Below, in pieces: positions 50,150 through 62,780 of a DNA stretch of 64,000 bases. Location of the stretch: assembly GCA_028023455.1 (NCBI GenBank), contig JAQFVV010006274.1, forward strand, positions 2,606,001-2,670,000, read 5' to 3'. This stretch comes from Epiperipatus broadwayi. Its lineage: Eukaryota > Onychophora > Udeonychophora > Euonychophora > Peripatidae. The notes beneath the pieces are model-generated. The model had not been told where the DNA came from and searched no databases. It saw only the letters and a list, made by a program, of their open reading frames with translations. Position 1 is the stretch's first letter, and each line of letters begins with the position of its first letter. The translations under genes were made by a program, and so were the position numbers.

Positions 50150-50545
50150 CTGGAATTTCTCTACCAGTGGGTTGAATGTGCATCCTAGAAGACATGGGGT
50201 CACTGCAAAGGGCATTATCCACTGACCATTTGGCTTATGCTAAAACAAGATTTATTATAACTATGCTGGGATTTTTTTTTTCACCAGTTTGAATGAACCC
50301 AGGACTTTCTCCTTTGGGACTGTATCCTAGAAAATACAGGATCACTGAAAATGGCAGTATTCATCCACTGACCATTTGGATTACACTAACATGAGGTTTA
50401 TTATTACATGTTGGAAATTTTTTTTCCAATGAATTGATTTGCAACTTATGCAGAAATTATAATTTCGGGGTGCACATTTTTATATGAGGGACTGGGATTT
50501 CTTCCAGTATGTTGAATGGGCCCAAAACCTTTCTACTGGAATCTC
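50150..50545 (+). repeat. Degenerate tandem repeat, ~120-bp unit, about three copies
   Basis: Recurring blocks are TGGAATTTCTCTACCAGTGG / TGGGATTTTTTTTTCACCAG / TGGGATTTCTTCCAGTATG, followed by GTTGAATG or GTTTGAATGAACCC, TCCTAGAA, GGATCACTG-type blocks and CCACTGACCATTTGG. The first two units are clearest (about 50150-50275 and 50270-50405). Confidence 0.65.
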
Positions 50546-51366
50546 CTATTAGACTATCCCTCCCATTTTCATGCTCATTATGAGCTTTAAGTTTACACAA
50601 TGACAGCCTACATTTAATACTCATCAACCTTTATCTGATCTTCCCCACCTCCATGTCTCTATCAACCTACACACAATCTACATCCACTTGAGAGATTATT
50701 TTGCAATATTTTATTTTATTTTTATCATAGATTTCATTCTATTTATTAGGGCTTTATTCAACTTATTTGCTTTTAAAATCTTTTTTTCATTTATGTAAAT
50801 TGATTTTCTACAAAAAACTTTTATTTTATTTATTTACTTTTATTTTATCACCACATATTTACCTTCAATTAAATCTGTTTTACTTTATTTCATTTACATT
50901 ATTATCTCTCAAAACAGAAAAAAACCGTTTTATTTTATTTGTTTAATTTTATTTCCATTCTTCATATAATCCATGTATTTGTTATTATCATTTTGATACC
51001 TCAAAATCCCCTCAGTCCTCTCTAATTTCCACCTGACTATAAACAACTCCCAATAACAAATTTATTTATCTCTTTGGCTGCTTTTTTCTCTCTCCTTTTT
51101 ATTTACAATTTATATTCTTTTTTATTCTTTTATTTTATATTTTTAACTATTATTAATTATCTTATATATATAATATTATAATTTTAACTTGGTCCATTTC
51201 TCTTCTTACCCTGCTCATCAATTTTAATTTTTATTATTATGCAATTTGGAATTTATTTTGAATTTTAGTTTGAAACTTTTTTTAAAATTTTAATTATGAT
51301 TTTATTTTTTTAACTTTGATTATGCTAGGTCAATTTATCACACTTTGGCACCCACATTGGATAGCA

Positions 51367-51895
51367 TTTAAACCAGTTTTGTTAAAGTTGCACATTTATT
51401 GCAACTTTTAAAATTTTGTAACTAACTTTTGGAAACCTTGTGACTGCAGCAATGGACTGACCCTTTAAGCAGAGGAGTAAAATATCTTTGATAGATTAAC
51501 TATCAATGATACCTATGGCCAAATCAAGGCTATACAAAGCACAGCCTATGATCATGTTTTCAGGTCATGGCATTCCTTGACTGCTAAATCAACACCCTAC
51601 ATCCAGAGCACTTTATTTGTTTTGCATATGCAACTCAGGCACCATCTAACCATATAAATTATATATAGTTGGCATGATCAGATGGCAGGCCACAAATCTA
51701 GTGCTTGAAATATCCTAAGCTAGCTTCCACTCTTAATCAGGGATCTAGCACACTAACTTACACAAATAAACATTTATCTTTTTAAATAAATGGTGACACA
51801 GTGACAAGAGAGAGAAAGAATAGACCAAATAATAATTAAGAAAACCTCATTTATTCACATACAGATATATCTAATATAACACAATAAAAAAGTTG
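51367..51895 (+). repeat. Family C ~500-bp direct repeat, right copy
   Basis: Counterpart of 48925-49424, by eye roughly 85 percent alike, with an insertion of about 30 bp near 51825-51850. The short hairpins of the left copy are kept (AAAGTTGCA/TGCAACTTT; TTGATAG/CTATCAA; GGCT/AGCC). Confidence 0.8.
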
Positions 51896-54369
51896 ACATT
51901 AAAAAATATGTGACTATATCAGCCTAAAATTTACAATAGTCCTTCATTAATGTTCTTTTTATTTAAAAATAAAGTGTCTATAGACTATTATTATGGAAAA
52001 CATATTTATCTAGACTTTTATAAAATTGAGGTGACACATTTGATTTGATTTTGGTTTTAATCAGTGTTATTTTTCAACTAGTTGGCTTTTGGTCCCCATC
52101 AGAGGTTTCAGGGCTTGTCTTCAATTCTATGACTTACCAATGAGGGGGAGAGAGTTTGTAGCATCATCTATTTCACCATTCTGGCATCAGTTTCCAGTGA
52201 GGGTTCAGGTGAGACAGTTGATTTTCAGAGGACTTTGGAACCTGAAATTCAGTCAAACACTAGTTCTGTGGCTTTTGCAATAATATATTCCACAGCATCT
52301 CTGAAGCAATGAATAATGTAACAGCACAAAATGAAAACTGGAATGATTTACATACTCAAGAACAGAATAGTTCAATCACAAATTGAAGGTCAGAACTGCA
52401 TAATAATAGCAGCTGTTACCTTTTATACTCTTTCTCTCTCATTGTTTTAATTACTGATTATTTTTTAATTTTGATAATAACTTGAATATGTTTTTTAAAT
52501 TATTTTTACATTTTGTTTAATCTAATTGACTTTTACATTTGCTTTAATCAAATCTTTTTTTAAATTAATCCACTTTTAACTAATTACATTTTCAAAATTT
52601 TTTTTTTATAAACTAATTTTTATTCTGATTTTTTTATATTTACTTTTTTTATACATTTTACTCTATTAATTTCTTTAAAATGTAGAGAATTTATAAATCT
52701 CTTATTTTTCTAATTATTTCCACTACTTGCTTTTAATAAATAGTTTTACTCTCTTGTAAAAAGTAAATATACACAATTTATTTTTATTTTTACAAAACTA
52801 TGCTTTAAAACTACTTAAATAATTGTGTCTACTTATTCTCTCAAATAAATTTGATTATAATTTTTTTTAAAATTATGAAACATGTAATGCAGATACATGT
52901 TGGTTTTGTAACATATATTTCTCACTCTAGCATTACAATACATATATTATTCATCAGGTAATCCAATCATTCAATAAGATAACATGACTATGCTCATAGA
53001 TGAATAAAATATGTTTTACAATTTTTTTTCAAAACTTTATTTTCACAAACATCTTTAATAATGCTTTTGTATAAAGTAAGGTTGAATTTCAGACTATTGC
53101 AGGTTGCAATTGCTTCATTATTTTATAAGTAATAAACAGTTTTTTAGAGTTAATTTTTTGAAAGTTTTTATATTTTGACAATCACTTCTAAACATGAGTA
53201 TTTGACATTTCATTGACTTATGAACTCATAGATAAAAACAATATATAAAATTAAATTGCATATAAAGCACTTGAAAGAGAAGCTATAAAGAGTGCAAAAA
53301 TATTAAATGCTAAGTGCTTTTGAGGCTGTTTGCCTCATATTCATAGCGATAATGTGAAATGCAGAACAGAGAAATAAAGGTGACATGCAAAGTATATCTA
53401 AATTTTGGATATTTAAATAATCTTCAGATTTATTCACCATTTTTACTTTTATGATTATATTCAAGTCTTAATTGTTTTTTATTACTTGTTCTTTTTTGTT
53501 TTTCTTAGAGCTTTGGTGGAAGTTTAATCACTTGGTCTAATTTGTTATCAATAGTTCTGTTTGCTGTGATTTTTTAGAATTTTTTGATTTATTTTACTTT
53601 GACATTTTTTTTTGTAAATTTTTTTAATTTTATTTGTTTTAGGAACATCTTGCATTTCATATAAATAAACTTTGAATTTTAATCTTTGATAATTTAATTT
53701 TAAAATAAATAAAGATCTAAACCTTTTAACCAACTCAATATAGGTTTTTGATTTTTAATAACTAAATGATCAATACTACTTGCTATTTCTATTTATTGGC
53801 ATCTAATTTAGTTATAAGATTTTCCCCTCAATTAATGATTAATTTGTGTGGTTTTTTTCTACATTTAATATTAGATATTCTAAGATCCTACAATAGGAGA
53901 AAAAATATATTTGAACTATAAAATTACTTTTAAAAAGAATAAATGTAAAGATTAAAGATTTAACTGTTTTCTAAGCAATTTTTGTTTTTAATGAATAAAT
54001 GTTCAATTGTCAACGTTCCAGGAAAATATAGATATAATGTCTAACATAGTTTATTCCTACATTTTCAGAGACTATTCATTTTGTTTTATTTAATGCAGAA
54101 AGTATTTGAATACACACATAAACTACTTTGTTTTTAGTTTAAATTATAGACCAAAAATCACTTGCTGCAAGTAAACTTTCTTAATACTTTTTATTATTTT
54201 TTTTAATAAGTAAAAATTGATTTAAAATTTTTTAAAATAAATTTAGTGGAGAATTTTTTTGTTTTATTAAAATATATACATTTTTGCTTGAAACCTAAAA
54301 TGATATCTTTTGTTTTGATTATTTTTATTCTGTTTATTACTTTTTTTTTTTTAATTTGCAAAGTTAATA
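51896..54369. other. Gene-free A+T-rich DNA
   Basis: No supportable gene. A richer patch at 52085-52280 carries a 64-codon frame with no recognisable domain. 52430-52900 is G-poor on plus. Confidence 0.45.
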
Positions 54370-54419
54370 TAACGTTTTTTGTTTTGCTAGGCCTCTACAC
54401 GCTAATATAAACTGCACGT

Positions 54420-54500
54420 GAGTTGATCAAGCTATGTCAAAAAGAAGAAAGTTGTATTTTGATTTCTATTAAAAACATAGCTATATTTCCTGATCAACTC
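54420..54500. ncRNA. Imperfect 81-nt hairpin
   Basis: GAGTTGATCA (54420-54429) pairs perfectly with TGATCAACTC (54491-54500). CTATGT (54432-54437) then pairs with ACATAG (54475-54480), leaving an uneven internal loop (2 versus 10 nt) and a ~37-nt apical loop. Too interrupted for a standard microRNA precursor, but unusually well paired for chance. Confidence 0.2.
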
Positions 54501-55113
54501 GGCCTTGTAATTGTTGAGAATTATGCTATCGACAACATCAGCTTTTAATTTATTTGAAAGGCACCAGAGTTCTGCAAGAACCCACTGAATCGTCACATAG
54601 CATCTCGCAAATTAAAAAGAAAAGATATTTTTAAACTAATCGGTATTACATCATACTGTAACGAGAATTATTTTTTTAAGATTATTATTCCTGGGCTTAT
54701 TGAAACATATTGGCAAAGGTAAATTATGTATTTTAAACATCACTAAAACAATATTAATAAATTTAATAATAATTAATAACTATTATTAATAATGCACAAA
54801 TGAAAATTTGATATTAGAAATATTTTTTTATTATAACAGCCTAAAAATCTGTTTAAGTTAAGATTAAAAATCTGTTTAAGTTAAAATGAGAATTCCTAAT
54901 AAGTAAATTAGAGAGAACACATATTAATTCAAACATGACACAATCAATAAAATAGAATAATTAATTAAAAAGTTCTGGTATAAAGAAAAGTCTCTTGTAC
55001 AGAAAAAATGAAAGTCTTTATCGGGATTATTTTAAGACGTTTGCAAACACTTAATTTTGTCACAATCAGGAACTTACCGGTAAGTTTTGTGAATTCACAA
55101 AGGTTGTAGTTAA

Positions 55114-55218
55114 CTATGCATAGTTTTTCGGGGTTGAATTGAGCTCACAGCCTTTGATTATTAGTTGATCTTGGTACTGGTTCCATAGGCTAGTCGCGTA
55201 AGCTTCTCTGGTGTCCAT
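55114..55218 (-). CDS. Short unassigned ORF, possible first coding exon
   Basis: 34 codons on the minus strand from ATG at 55218 to TAG, with an in-frame stop just upstream. Composition is protein-like and unlike random A/T-rich DNA (MDTREAYATSLWNQYQDQLI). A donor-like GTGAGC occurs within it after the codons for IIKG, so it could be the 5' exon of a spliced gene running toward lower coordinates. Another ATG in good context (AAACATGG, minus, near 55490) opens only 11 codons. No homology recognised. Confidence 0.2.
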   Translation of the reverse strand: MDTREAYATSLWNQYQDQLIIKGCELNSTPKNYA

Positions 55219-55223
55219 CGGTA

Positions 55224-55505
55224 ATGATGTCAGCTAAAGCTCCAGTCTACTCTCGTATGAATAACTTTCTCATTGTAGAGTGGTCTGGATTCTTTAATCC
55301 AAAACCAACCAAAAGAATATCAGCTAAACCAAGACATTCCTCCATCCGAATCCCTTCTTTTTATACTAGAGGTCCAGTTTTTGGACTTCTGCGTGTGCTA
55401 ATATCATGGCGTTTTGTGTTTATAATCTTATACAGTCTTTATCATTTTTCAATTACTAAGTTCTCATTTTTTTATCAAGTTTTTCGGCCATGTTTAATTA
55501 GCTAA
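55224..55505 (+). CDS. Unassigned 93-residue ORF
   Basis: The N-terminal ~55 residues have mixed composition (VEWSGFFNPKPTKRISAKP), and the C-terminal part is hydrophobic (WRFVFIILYSLYHFSIT), possibly one membrane segment. The ATG context is ordinary. It abuts the minus ORF at 55114-55218 head to head. No family recognised; may be fortuitous in a richer-composition block. Confidence 0.15.
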   Translation: MMSAKAPVYSRMNNFLIVEWSGFFNPKPTKRISAKPRHSSIRIPSFYTRGPVFGLLRVLISWRFVFIILYSLYHFSITKFSFFYQVFRPCLIS

Positions 55506-55700
55506 AATATTTTTCTTTTAGCTTATCTTTTTACTTGCTTTTGGAATTCTTTTGTTCTCTCCAATTTTACTTTTCTTTCCAATTACGTAAAAAAAAATAC
55601 GAAAGAAAAATTTAACTTTTATTATACGTTATTTTTTTTTAAAAAAAATTATAGTAAAAAAAAAAAATCTAAATCTACTTTTTTTTTAGCTTTTACCAAA

Positions 55701-58289
55701 TGCCAATATATTTGCAACGTATATAAATAAACGTTACAATATATTATGTTTTAAATTATTTTTATTTTTTGAATTCTAGTTTTTAACAAAATTTTTCAAA
55801 AACATAAATATATAATGAAGAATAATTTTTTTTCCATTAAAAAATAAAGCAGAAAAAACAATCTATTGTGGTGTCCAAAAGAGATGATTAAGTGATTAAA
55901 ACAGACTAGAAAAAATGCCAAAAGGGAATTTATAAAGTAATTTGCTTATTGATCCAATAAATAATAAATTAAATTATATAAAATTTAGCTGAAAAGCAAT
56001 TTTAATTTTATAAATGATTTAAATATTTTCTTTTATATAAATTTAAAATTCATAATGATAAATTTCTATATTATGAAATATAAATTTTATAGAAACAAAA
56101 ATATCATAGTGATAAATATAGAAATTTTATTTGTTGAAATAAATTTTTATATTAGTTAGACTAATAATTTTTTTTAAAAAAAGAGGCCATTTTCTTTTTA
56201 TTTTTATCAGTTCTTTAAAATTTAAAAATTATATTTTGAAGATTGTTTTGTATATGTGAATTATCAAAATGTATAGATTTAAAGAAAAAACTTAAGTAAT
56301 GACCTTAAAAATTTATAATAAATATTGTCCATTCTATTTCATTGAACTTTAGAGCTATCTATGGAAGCATAGATAATAAAACAGATATCTGGTGTCCATC
56401 AATGAAAGCTAAAAAAGTTTTGTGATATTTTGTTTTATATATATAATAAATGCATTAAGATTAGCATTACTTTTATTTAATAATTTTTTTAGGATCAAAT
56501 TCTGACACAGATAATGACAAAGTCACAATGTATTTTGAAATAAAGATATCTTTGTATTATAAATATTAATCATTGATGAAATTGTAAGTTTTGCATATCA
56601 TTGAAAACTCAACAATAAGCATTTAATGTGTAAAAATAATAATAAGGATTATTATTATAAGGCTGCGAAAATGAAATTATTAGAAATTTAAAAAAAGCAA
56701 CAATTGGAAAACAAGCTTAAGATTAAAGTAATTTGTCCTAAAATTGGCATTAGACTCTATAAGATCATCTAGCTTTTATATATCTATTCCTAAAAATAAA
56801 TATTGGGAGACTACAACTCTTGAACTTTATTTAGTTTTGCAATTATTTTCTTTTTTAATGGATCTCTGACCCAATATTAAAATTTTATTATTAATAATTT
56901 ATTTATATTTTTTCATCCTTTTTTTTCTGCTACTATGGAATCTTTTTTTTTTATGCCAACATTAGAAGAATGAAAATCAAGGAAAATCTAATTAAAAGTT
57001 TTTTATTTTAAAAAATTATGACTTTATTTATTTTACAGAAACTTGCTTTAATATTCAAATACATGTTTCACATTTTAAAATCACACACATATAAAGCTTT
57101 TGAATAAATAGAGTTCATAAAAAAAATTTAAAGAGAAGGTAGAATATTCGTGTTCTTTGAAAAAAATCTGCTGTTAATGTATATATGTAAATTTCTTTTA
57201 ATCATAATATTAAATTTCTTTTTAGAAAAATATTTATATCAAATTATCTTTATCTTTTTATGAACTGGATGGTTTACTTATGTCATATGAACAGTTTTTT
57301 TTTTTTGGCAAATTATAAAATAAATATTATAATTATATATTTTTTCATGATAATACTATTTAAATGTTTTATTATTTTTGTTCATTGATTTATTAAGATT
57401 AAAACAATATAATTCTTATTTCAAATCACATGACCAAATACTTTACTGCATTCTAAGTAGCTTGTTCAAAAGTGAATGTTTTTAAATTTCATCTTTGTTT
57501 TTTCCTATTGATTTACATTATCCGTTTATTGAATTGTAATAGAATCTTTTCTGACTATTGAAGAATATTATAAAAAAGATTATTTCTAGTCCCATTTGGA
57601 GTTCTTTATATTCCATTATAGACACTAGTCATAGTATGAAATTATTTAATTGTATTTGATTGTTTTATATATACCAAAAAAAGCCTATTTTACACAATTA
57701 TTTTCTTCTTGATTTTCTTTTTTGATTAGAAAAATTATCTTAAAAATCAGTATGCTAAAACACAAAGTATAATTTTTATAGCAATTCTCATTAACAATAA
57801 AAAGTTGCTGTTCAAAATATTGATTATAAAAAATATTAAACTCAGGAAAACTGCTGGTATTATTAAAAAAAGAATTATAACCCTATTTTATGAAATTATT
57901 ATTTTTCACTTTATTTTTTCTAAACTATTTGAAAAAAAAAATCTATTCAGCATTCAAATTATTTAAGGGAAATATTTTTATTGATTGATTCAACATTAAT
58001 GACAATGTATTTGCTATTAAACAACTTAAATTACTTTCAAATTTACATTGCGAAAAAGTGACTTTTTTAATCTATAAAAAAGTGTGCAGAATATACATCA
58101 CTATACATTCAATTGTTCTATTAAAAACTGGTTTTAAATATTGTATTAAAAATTATAGATTTACTTTAGTTTTTTATGAAATTATAAAAATATTTGAAGG
58201 TGTACTTATAATAAAATTATTGTTGATATAAGTAAAGTTTTAAATTCCATTTTGTCTGACAAATTTACCAAAAATATAATTTTTTACAT
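55701..58289. other. Gene-free A+T-rich DNA
   Basis: Very A+T-rich, CpG-poor, no ORF, repeat copy or RNA recognised. Confidence 0.5.
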
Positions 58290-58560
58290 TATTTGATCAT
58301 AGTGCAATGTCAATTAAAAGTCATTTATTTTGATTCATCCAAAGCCTTTGATAAAGTGGATCATACCATATTAAAAAAACTGGAAATTACATTTCTTTTA
58401 GAATTTAATTAAACAGTTTAAATCCTTTATTACGGAGAGAAGCCTTTAGTGAAATTTAATGTCTTCTCATTCATATTACAACAATATGAGTATTTTAAGA
58501 CAACATATTAAATACTTTTACTGTTTAATTTTATGTTGAAGGCTTATGTCTGAAGTAATT
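58290..58560 (+). pseudogene. CR1/Jockey-like LINE RT fragment
   Basis: The plus strand reads VIYFDSSKAFDKVDHTIL followed by KKL (58315-58375), the RT motif vxxDxSKAFDxVdHxxLxxKL with its catalytic Asp. About 15 residues later the frame degenerates through GEKPLVKFN, where the family has the RxQxVxxNG step. The upstream and downstream RT motifs are gone. Dead fragment. Confidence 0.75.
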
Positions 58561-58910
58561 TTTGAGAAATACAAATGATTTTAAAATGTTCTAGGTATAT
58601 TAGTATAATCTATGACTGCAATTTTTATAATGGGATATAAATGATTTTATAAAATTGTGGGAAAATAATAAGATAAATATTAATACAAACAATGTTAAAC
58701 TGTTTCTTATTCAAAGAAATTTGACTTTTAAACATTTCTTACTATGTTAAAACATGAAAAAGAAATCCAATTGTCATTTAAACAGATCTTGCCATTAGTT
58801 TGTAGTGAAGAGATTTTTCAGATGCATCCAAATTATGATCAGTAAAGCTTTTTAAATCGTAGACATTATTCTTAGACATGATAATCAGACATTATTCTTA
58901 GACATTAGAT

Positions 58911-59487
58911 CAGAGGTTGGGAGGGGGTTCTGACAAAGATATTTTAAATGCTTTCTCTAGCTAAGCATTTATTACAAAGCTTGTTGAGGAATTGGCAATC
59001 CTCATTGTTTATAACTTACAAGCTTAAGAGAATAGGTTCATGTGATCTATGACTCTTATTTTGACTATTTATAGTCTCGGCCTTAAGTCTTATGCTATGT
59101 TATATTGCTAAGACTACTAATATATGGTATGGCTGAAGATCTCTCAGCCCCATATAGCTATTTGAGTTGGATAGCTGGGTTTGAAGATTTATAGGTGTCT
59201 GAAAATTTCAGATTTTCCACTCAATAGATAACTTTTAATTAAATGCTGGCTTTGGGTTGGTGTTTTTAGATCTAGTGTCTGAATCTATCCTAGCACCTCT
59301 CTGAGAAGTGCAACAGCTCAAAACCATGGTCAGAGGTTGGGGGGGGGTTCTGACAGAAATATTTTAAATGCTTTCCTAGCTAAGCATTTATCACAAAGCT
59401 TGTTGAGGAATTGGCAATTCTCATTGTTTATAACTTACAAGTTTAAGAGAATAGGGTCATGTGATCTATGACTCTTATTTTGACTAT
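58911..59487 (+). repeat. Repeat family E: 158-bp direct repeats flanking 260 bp
   Basis: 58911-59068 and 59331-59487 are near-identical (CAGAGGTTGGGAGGGGGTTC / CAGAGGTTGGGGGGGGGTTC through GACTCTTATTTTGACTA). The middle, from about 59205 (TCAGATTTTCCACTCAATAG) to CTCAAAACC, joined to the second copy, forms a unit of about 290 bp whose diverged relative lies at 62560-62780. A small duplication (ACATTATTCTTAGACAT) precedes it at 58861-58905. Confidence 0.85.
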
Positions 59488-61620
59488 AAATTATTTACGT
59501 CTTTACTCCTTTCCATTTTGGAATGAGAATAAATCATTTGGATCTGAATTTATAAAAGAGACATTCATAGAATTCTATGATCTAGAATAGGTTTTCAAAA
59601 TATATTAAGTTGAAACTAAGTTATAATCTATGAGCTGTTTGCAAACTTGTTTTGTAGAAAATTACCTTAATATATACAATTTTTAGTATTTCCATTAATA
59701 GTTGTATATATAAAACAATATTTTAAATTTACTTTATAATAGAATATGCAACTCCTTTATTAATTTGCCTAATATTTATAATTTATATTTTACTAATGAA
59801 AATGAATTTTAGTTAATTTTTAAAATTTTTTTAATAGTATTATAAAAAATAAAGTTTATAGATGTACATTCAATTTAATATATAGAAAAGTCTGCTATAA
59901 CTAAGTACTGTAATTTGTTCCAGATTGCCATTCACTTTATCACGAATTTGATGTAGCTTACATTGACATATATGTATTTAGAAGTAATCCATTTCATGTC
60001 CTTTGCAGATAAAACAAACATTCAAAAATATAAATGTAAAAATACATATAAAGTTAATTGCTAAACAAATTAGGTTTTAATGTAAACTAAAAGCCATTTT
60101 TTAAAAGTATGAAGTTAAAATGTAAAGAAACTCACATAATAAAAAGACAAAAGTCATTGATTTTATAACTTTCACTTTTTTGTACGATGATATTCTGTAA
60201 TAGTAATCTGCCTAGTAATTGGAACTTTTCTTATAATGCTATGCAATCCACTTTTATTTTAGTGAATCCAACAAATCATACTTTTCTGATAATGAACATC
60301 TCTACAAGAACAGCACTTGTACTAGGAGTTTTATCAAAAATTAAAAAAAAAATTGTGTCATCTTTTTACAAGTGTTCATACTATTTACACTATAACCTAC
60401 CATTTTGTTTTGATTAGTCCACATTAGAAAAAGGCTTTTTATCTATTCTGTAATACTACAATATAAATTTTTCAAACTGAAAATTGCTTTTTGCTATCTG
60501 TACTTTTTAATATATGGTATAGCAGTTGATTTAATCATATTACTGCATGCAGAACTTAAATCACTGATTTTTTAAAATAGAAATTATTTTTTACTTCAGT
60601 ATAGATCAAATTTTTGTTACTATTGTTCTGTCTCATGATTAATTTAACATGTTTGTAAGATATAAGAAAAAAGTTTAAAATAAACTAGTAAAGTTGAACA
60701 AATAACAAAAGCAAAAATAAAGCAAATAATCTCATTGGAACATGATAAAGATGTCTAATGCTACTCAAAATTGATATGCTCTAAAAAACTTTATCCACAT
60801 AGTTTCTATACCAGTCAGCAGTGCTTATTGTAACTTTCTATTTCAGCCAATGACATTCATCAATTTAGAAATTTCTAGTTTAGCCCTTAAAATCACATGT
60901 ATTTTCACTTTGAATTTTTTTGTTTTGTTTTTGATGTCAATATTAATTATTACTTTTTAGCTAAAATTTATTAATAGCTAAAATTATTATAGTATGCACA
61001 CAAATAAAAATACTTTTGAAGAAAAATATTTACCACATTTTTATCTTAGTGAGAAAGGAAAAATAAATGAATTAAATTAAAAATATGTTTTAAACATTGA
61101 TTTTTGCTTTTTATTTTGAATTTTTTTTTTTTTAAAAATCAGCCTTTAAATCTTGCTTTTATGACTTATAGCTAAAAATATTAAGGTGTATTCAGATATC
61201 CCAATCTCACATTATAATTCTTTTCAGTTTATTTTTTTTTCTAATGCAAATTCTTAATAACACATTGAATTTGTGTTCGTAATACATTACTGTAGTTTTC
61301 TATTGAGTAATTGAATTGGACATTTTGTAAATATATTTGCTTTGCTAGAATGAAATGGATGGAAATGTATGTTGGAATATCCAATTAAGTTTATGGAGAT
61401 GAAATCAAGAAGATAAGAATGATGCCGTTAGATTTTTTTAAATTTTGATTATCAATGTTTATTGATATATAATGCTTTGATGATTATCACATATTTTCTA
61501 TTTGGAATTTTAGATATTATTTTTCAACTGCAGTAAAATGTAATATTATATTCAACAAGATAGTTCGGATAATTAATAATTATTAAGAAGATAGCATTAA
61601 TATTGAAAATTGTTTAACCC
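59488..61620. other. Gene-free A+T-rich DNA
   Basis: No supportable gene. The frame at 60187-60417 has somewhat mixed N-terminal composition (NSNLPSNWNFSYNAMQSTF) but no recognisable domain. Confidence 0.45.
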
Positions 61621-61630
61621 AGGTTTGATG

Positions 61631-61730
61631 CAGCAGAGCTTCTTTTTTTCTTCTTCTTTGTCTTATTTATTGTCATTGTTGTCTTTCTTATCTTCATCTT
61701 CTTCTTCTTCATTTTATTATTATTATAGAA
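61631..61730. repeat. Pyrimidine-rich low-complexity tract (TTC/TCT)n
   Basis: About 100 bp dominated by CTT/TTC units with a terminal (TTA)n. It forms the serine/phenylalanine frame here, which is not a gene. Confidence 0.8.
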
Positions 61731-62559
61731 TCATGTTGGATTTAATTAATAAAAAGAAAAAGAAAATATTAATAGATACTATATATTTATGACCTACTTT
61801 GTGATATTATGATTTAGATAAATAATTGATGAAGATTGAAGAATTTTTATTAAAATATTATCATGATATTATTATGATTGATGATGTTAATACAGCTGAT
61901 TATTATTTATGCATTGCTAACAATGCTAGTAATGATGCTAAACTTTATAGAATTAAAAGCGGCGTTATTTAATTAAATTAATATGGTATAATAATGTTAT
62001 CAATTTTAAAGGAAAAGCATTAGATCTTGTTTTTAGTACAGGATAATTTGAAATGTAATGTGGCAGATCAGACTTAATTATCTCCTGATTCACATCAATC
62101 ATCATTAGATTTTATGATAAAGTTTATTAAAACTAATTTTAGAGATTATGAATATGGTAAACATTACAGTTTATATAAAGTCTTGAGAAACTTAAATGGA
62201 ATGTATTTATACAGAAGTTGATTCAAATATGGTGCTAAAATATTCATTGGTATTTTTACAATTTTTTTTTTTGATAAATGTATTTCAGTTAGGCGTTTTC
62301 AGTGTAACAATAATAAATATCCAAATGAGTCTCTAAAAGAATTAAAAAAAAGATTTGAACACAAAACATAAATATCATAGTTTATATAAAATGTCTAATG
62401 GTAATGAATTACATATGAAATTTAATACATTGCCTGTTTATACTCAGTCTCTTAGCAATGTTCTCAAATGTTGTAGAATTATATTTAAAATATGAGAATT
62501 ATTGTAATTTGTAGATATATTTATTATCAGTCTTATTTCAGTGATCTGGCTTGTCATTT

Positions 62560-62780
62560 TATATATATATATATCAGATTTTCTACTTAATAATTAAGTA
62601 TTCAATAAATGCTGAGCTTGAGTTTGTATTTTAGATATAGTATCTGAATGTCCTAGTGCCTCACTGATAAGATCCATTAACTCAAAACCAGTTTGTGGAT
62701 AGGGATAATTCTAGATAGAGATTTTAAATGTTTTCTCTTGCAAATTTATTGAAAAAGATTGTTTGGAACTATTAGCACAC
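62560..62780 (+). repeat. Repeat family E, diverged copy inside the LINE
   Basis: Shares CAGATTTTC, AATGCTGAGCTTGAGTTTG, AGATATAGTATCTGAAT, CTCAAAACCA and GATTTTAAATGTTTTCTC with 59205-59400. It lies between linker and RT pieces of the LINE, so it inserted there or belongs to an unusual LINE segment. Confidence 0.6.

Larger units (their letters stand above)
49425..51366. other. Internal region between family C copies, non-coding
   Basis: Contains a family F copy (49690-49850), a short tandem array (50150-50545) and, from 50550 to 51360, strongly G-poor plus-strand DNA. No reverse transcriptase, integrase or transposase motif was recognised on either strand. Confidence 0.5.
54370..55700. promoter_or_regulatory. 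CpG-retaining block with short ORFs: candidate promoter or first exon
   Basis: Composition and CpG content rise here against CpG-poor flanks, with no repeat copy identified. It includes a hairpin (54420-54500), the 16-bp palindrome AACTTACCGGTAAGTT (55071-55086) giving a consensus splice donor on both strands, a 34-codon minus ORF (55114-55218) and a 93-codon plus ORF (55224-55505). It may be the 5' end of an unseen gene, an enhancer, or a younger unlisted repeat. Confidence 0.3.

Noticed and set aside
48925-51895. A complete LTR retrotransposon
   Set aside because: No gag, protease, RT or integrase motif between the repeats and no clear shared TG/CA ends.
61610-61792. 60-codon Ser/Phe-rich frame
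   Set aside because: Translation of the (TTC/TCT)n and (TTA)n low-complexity tract.
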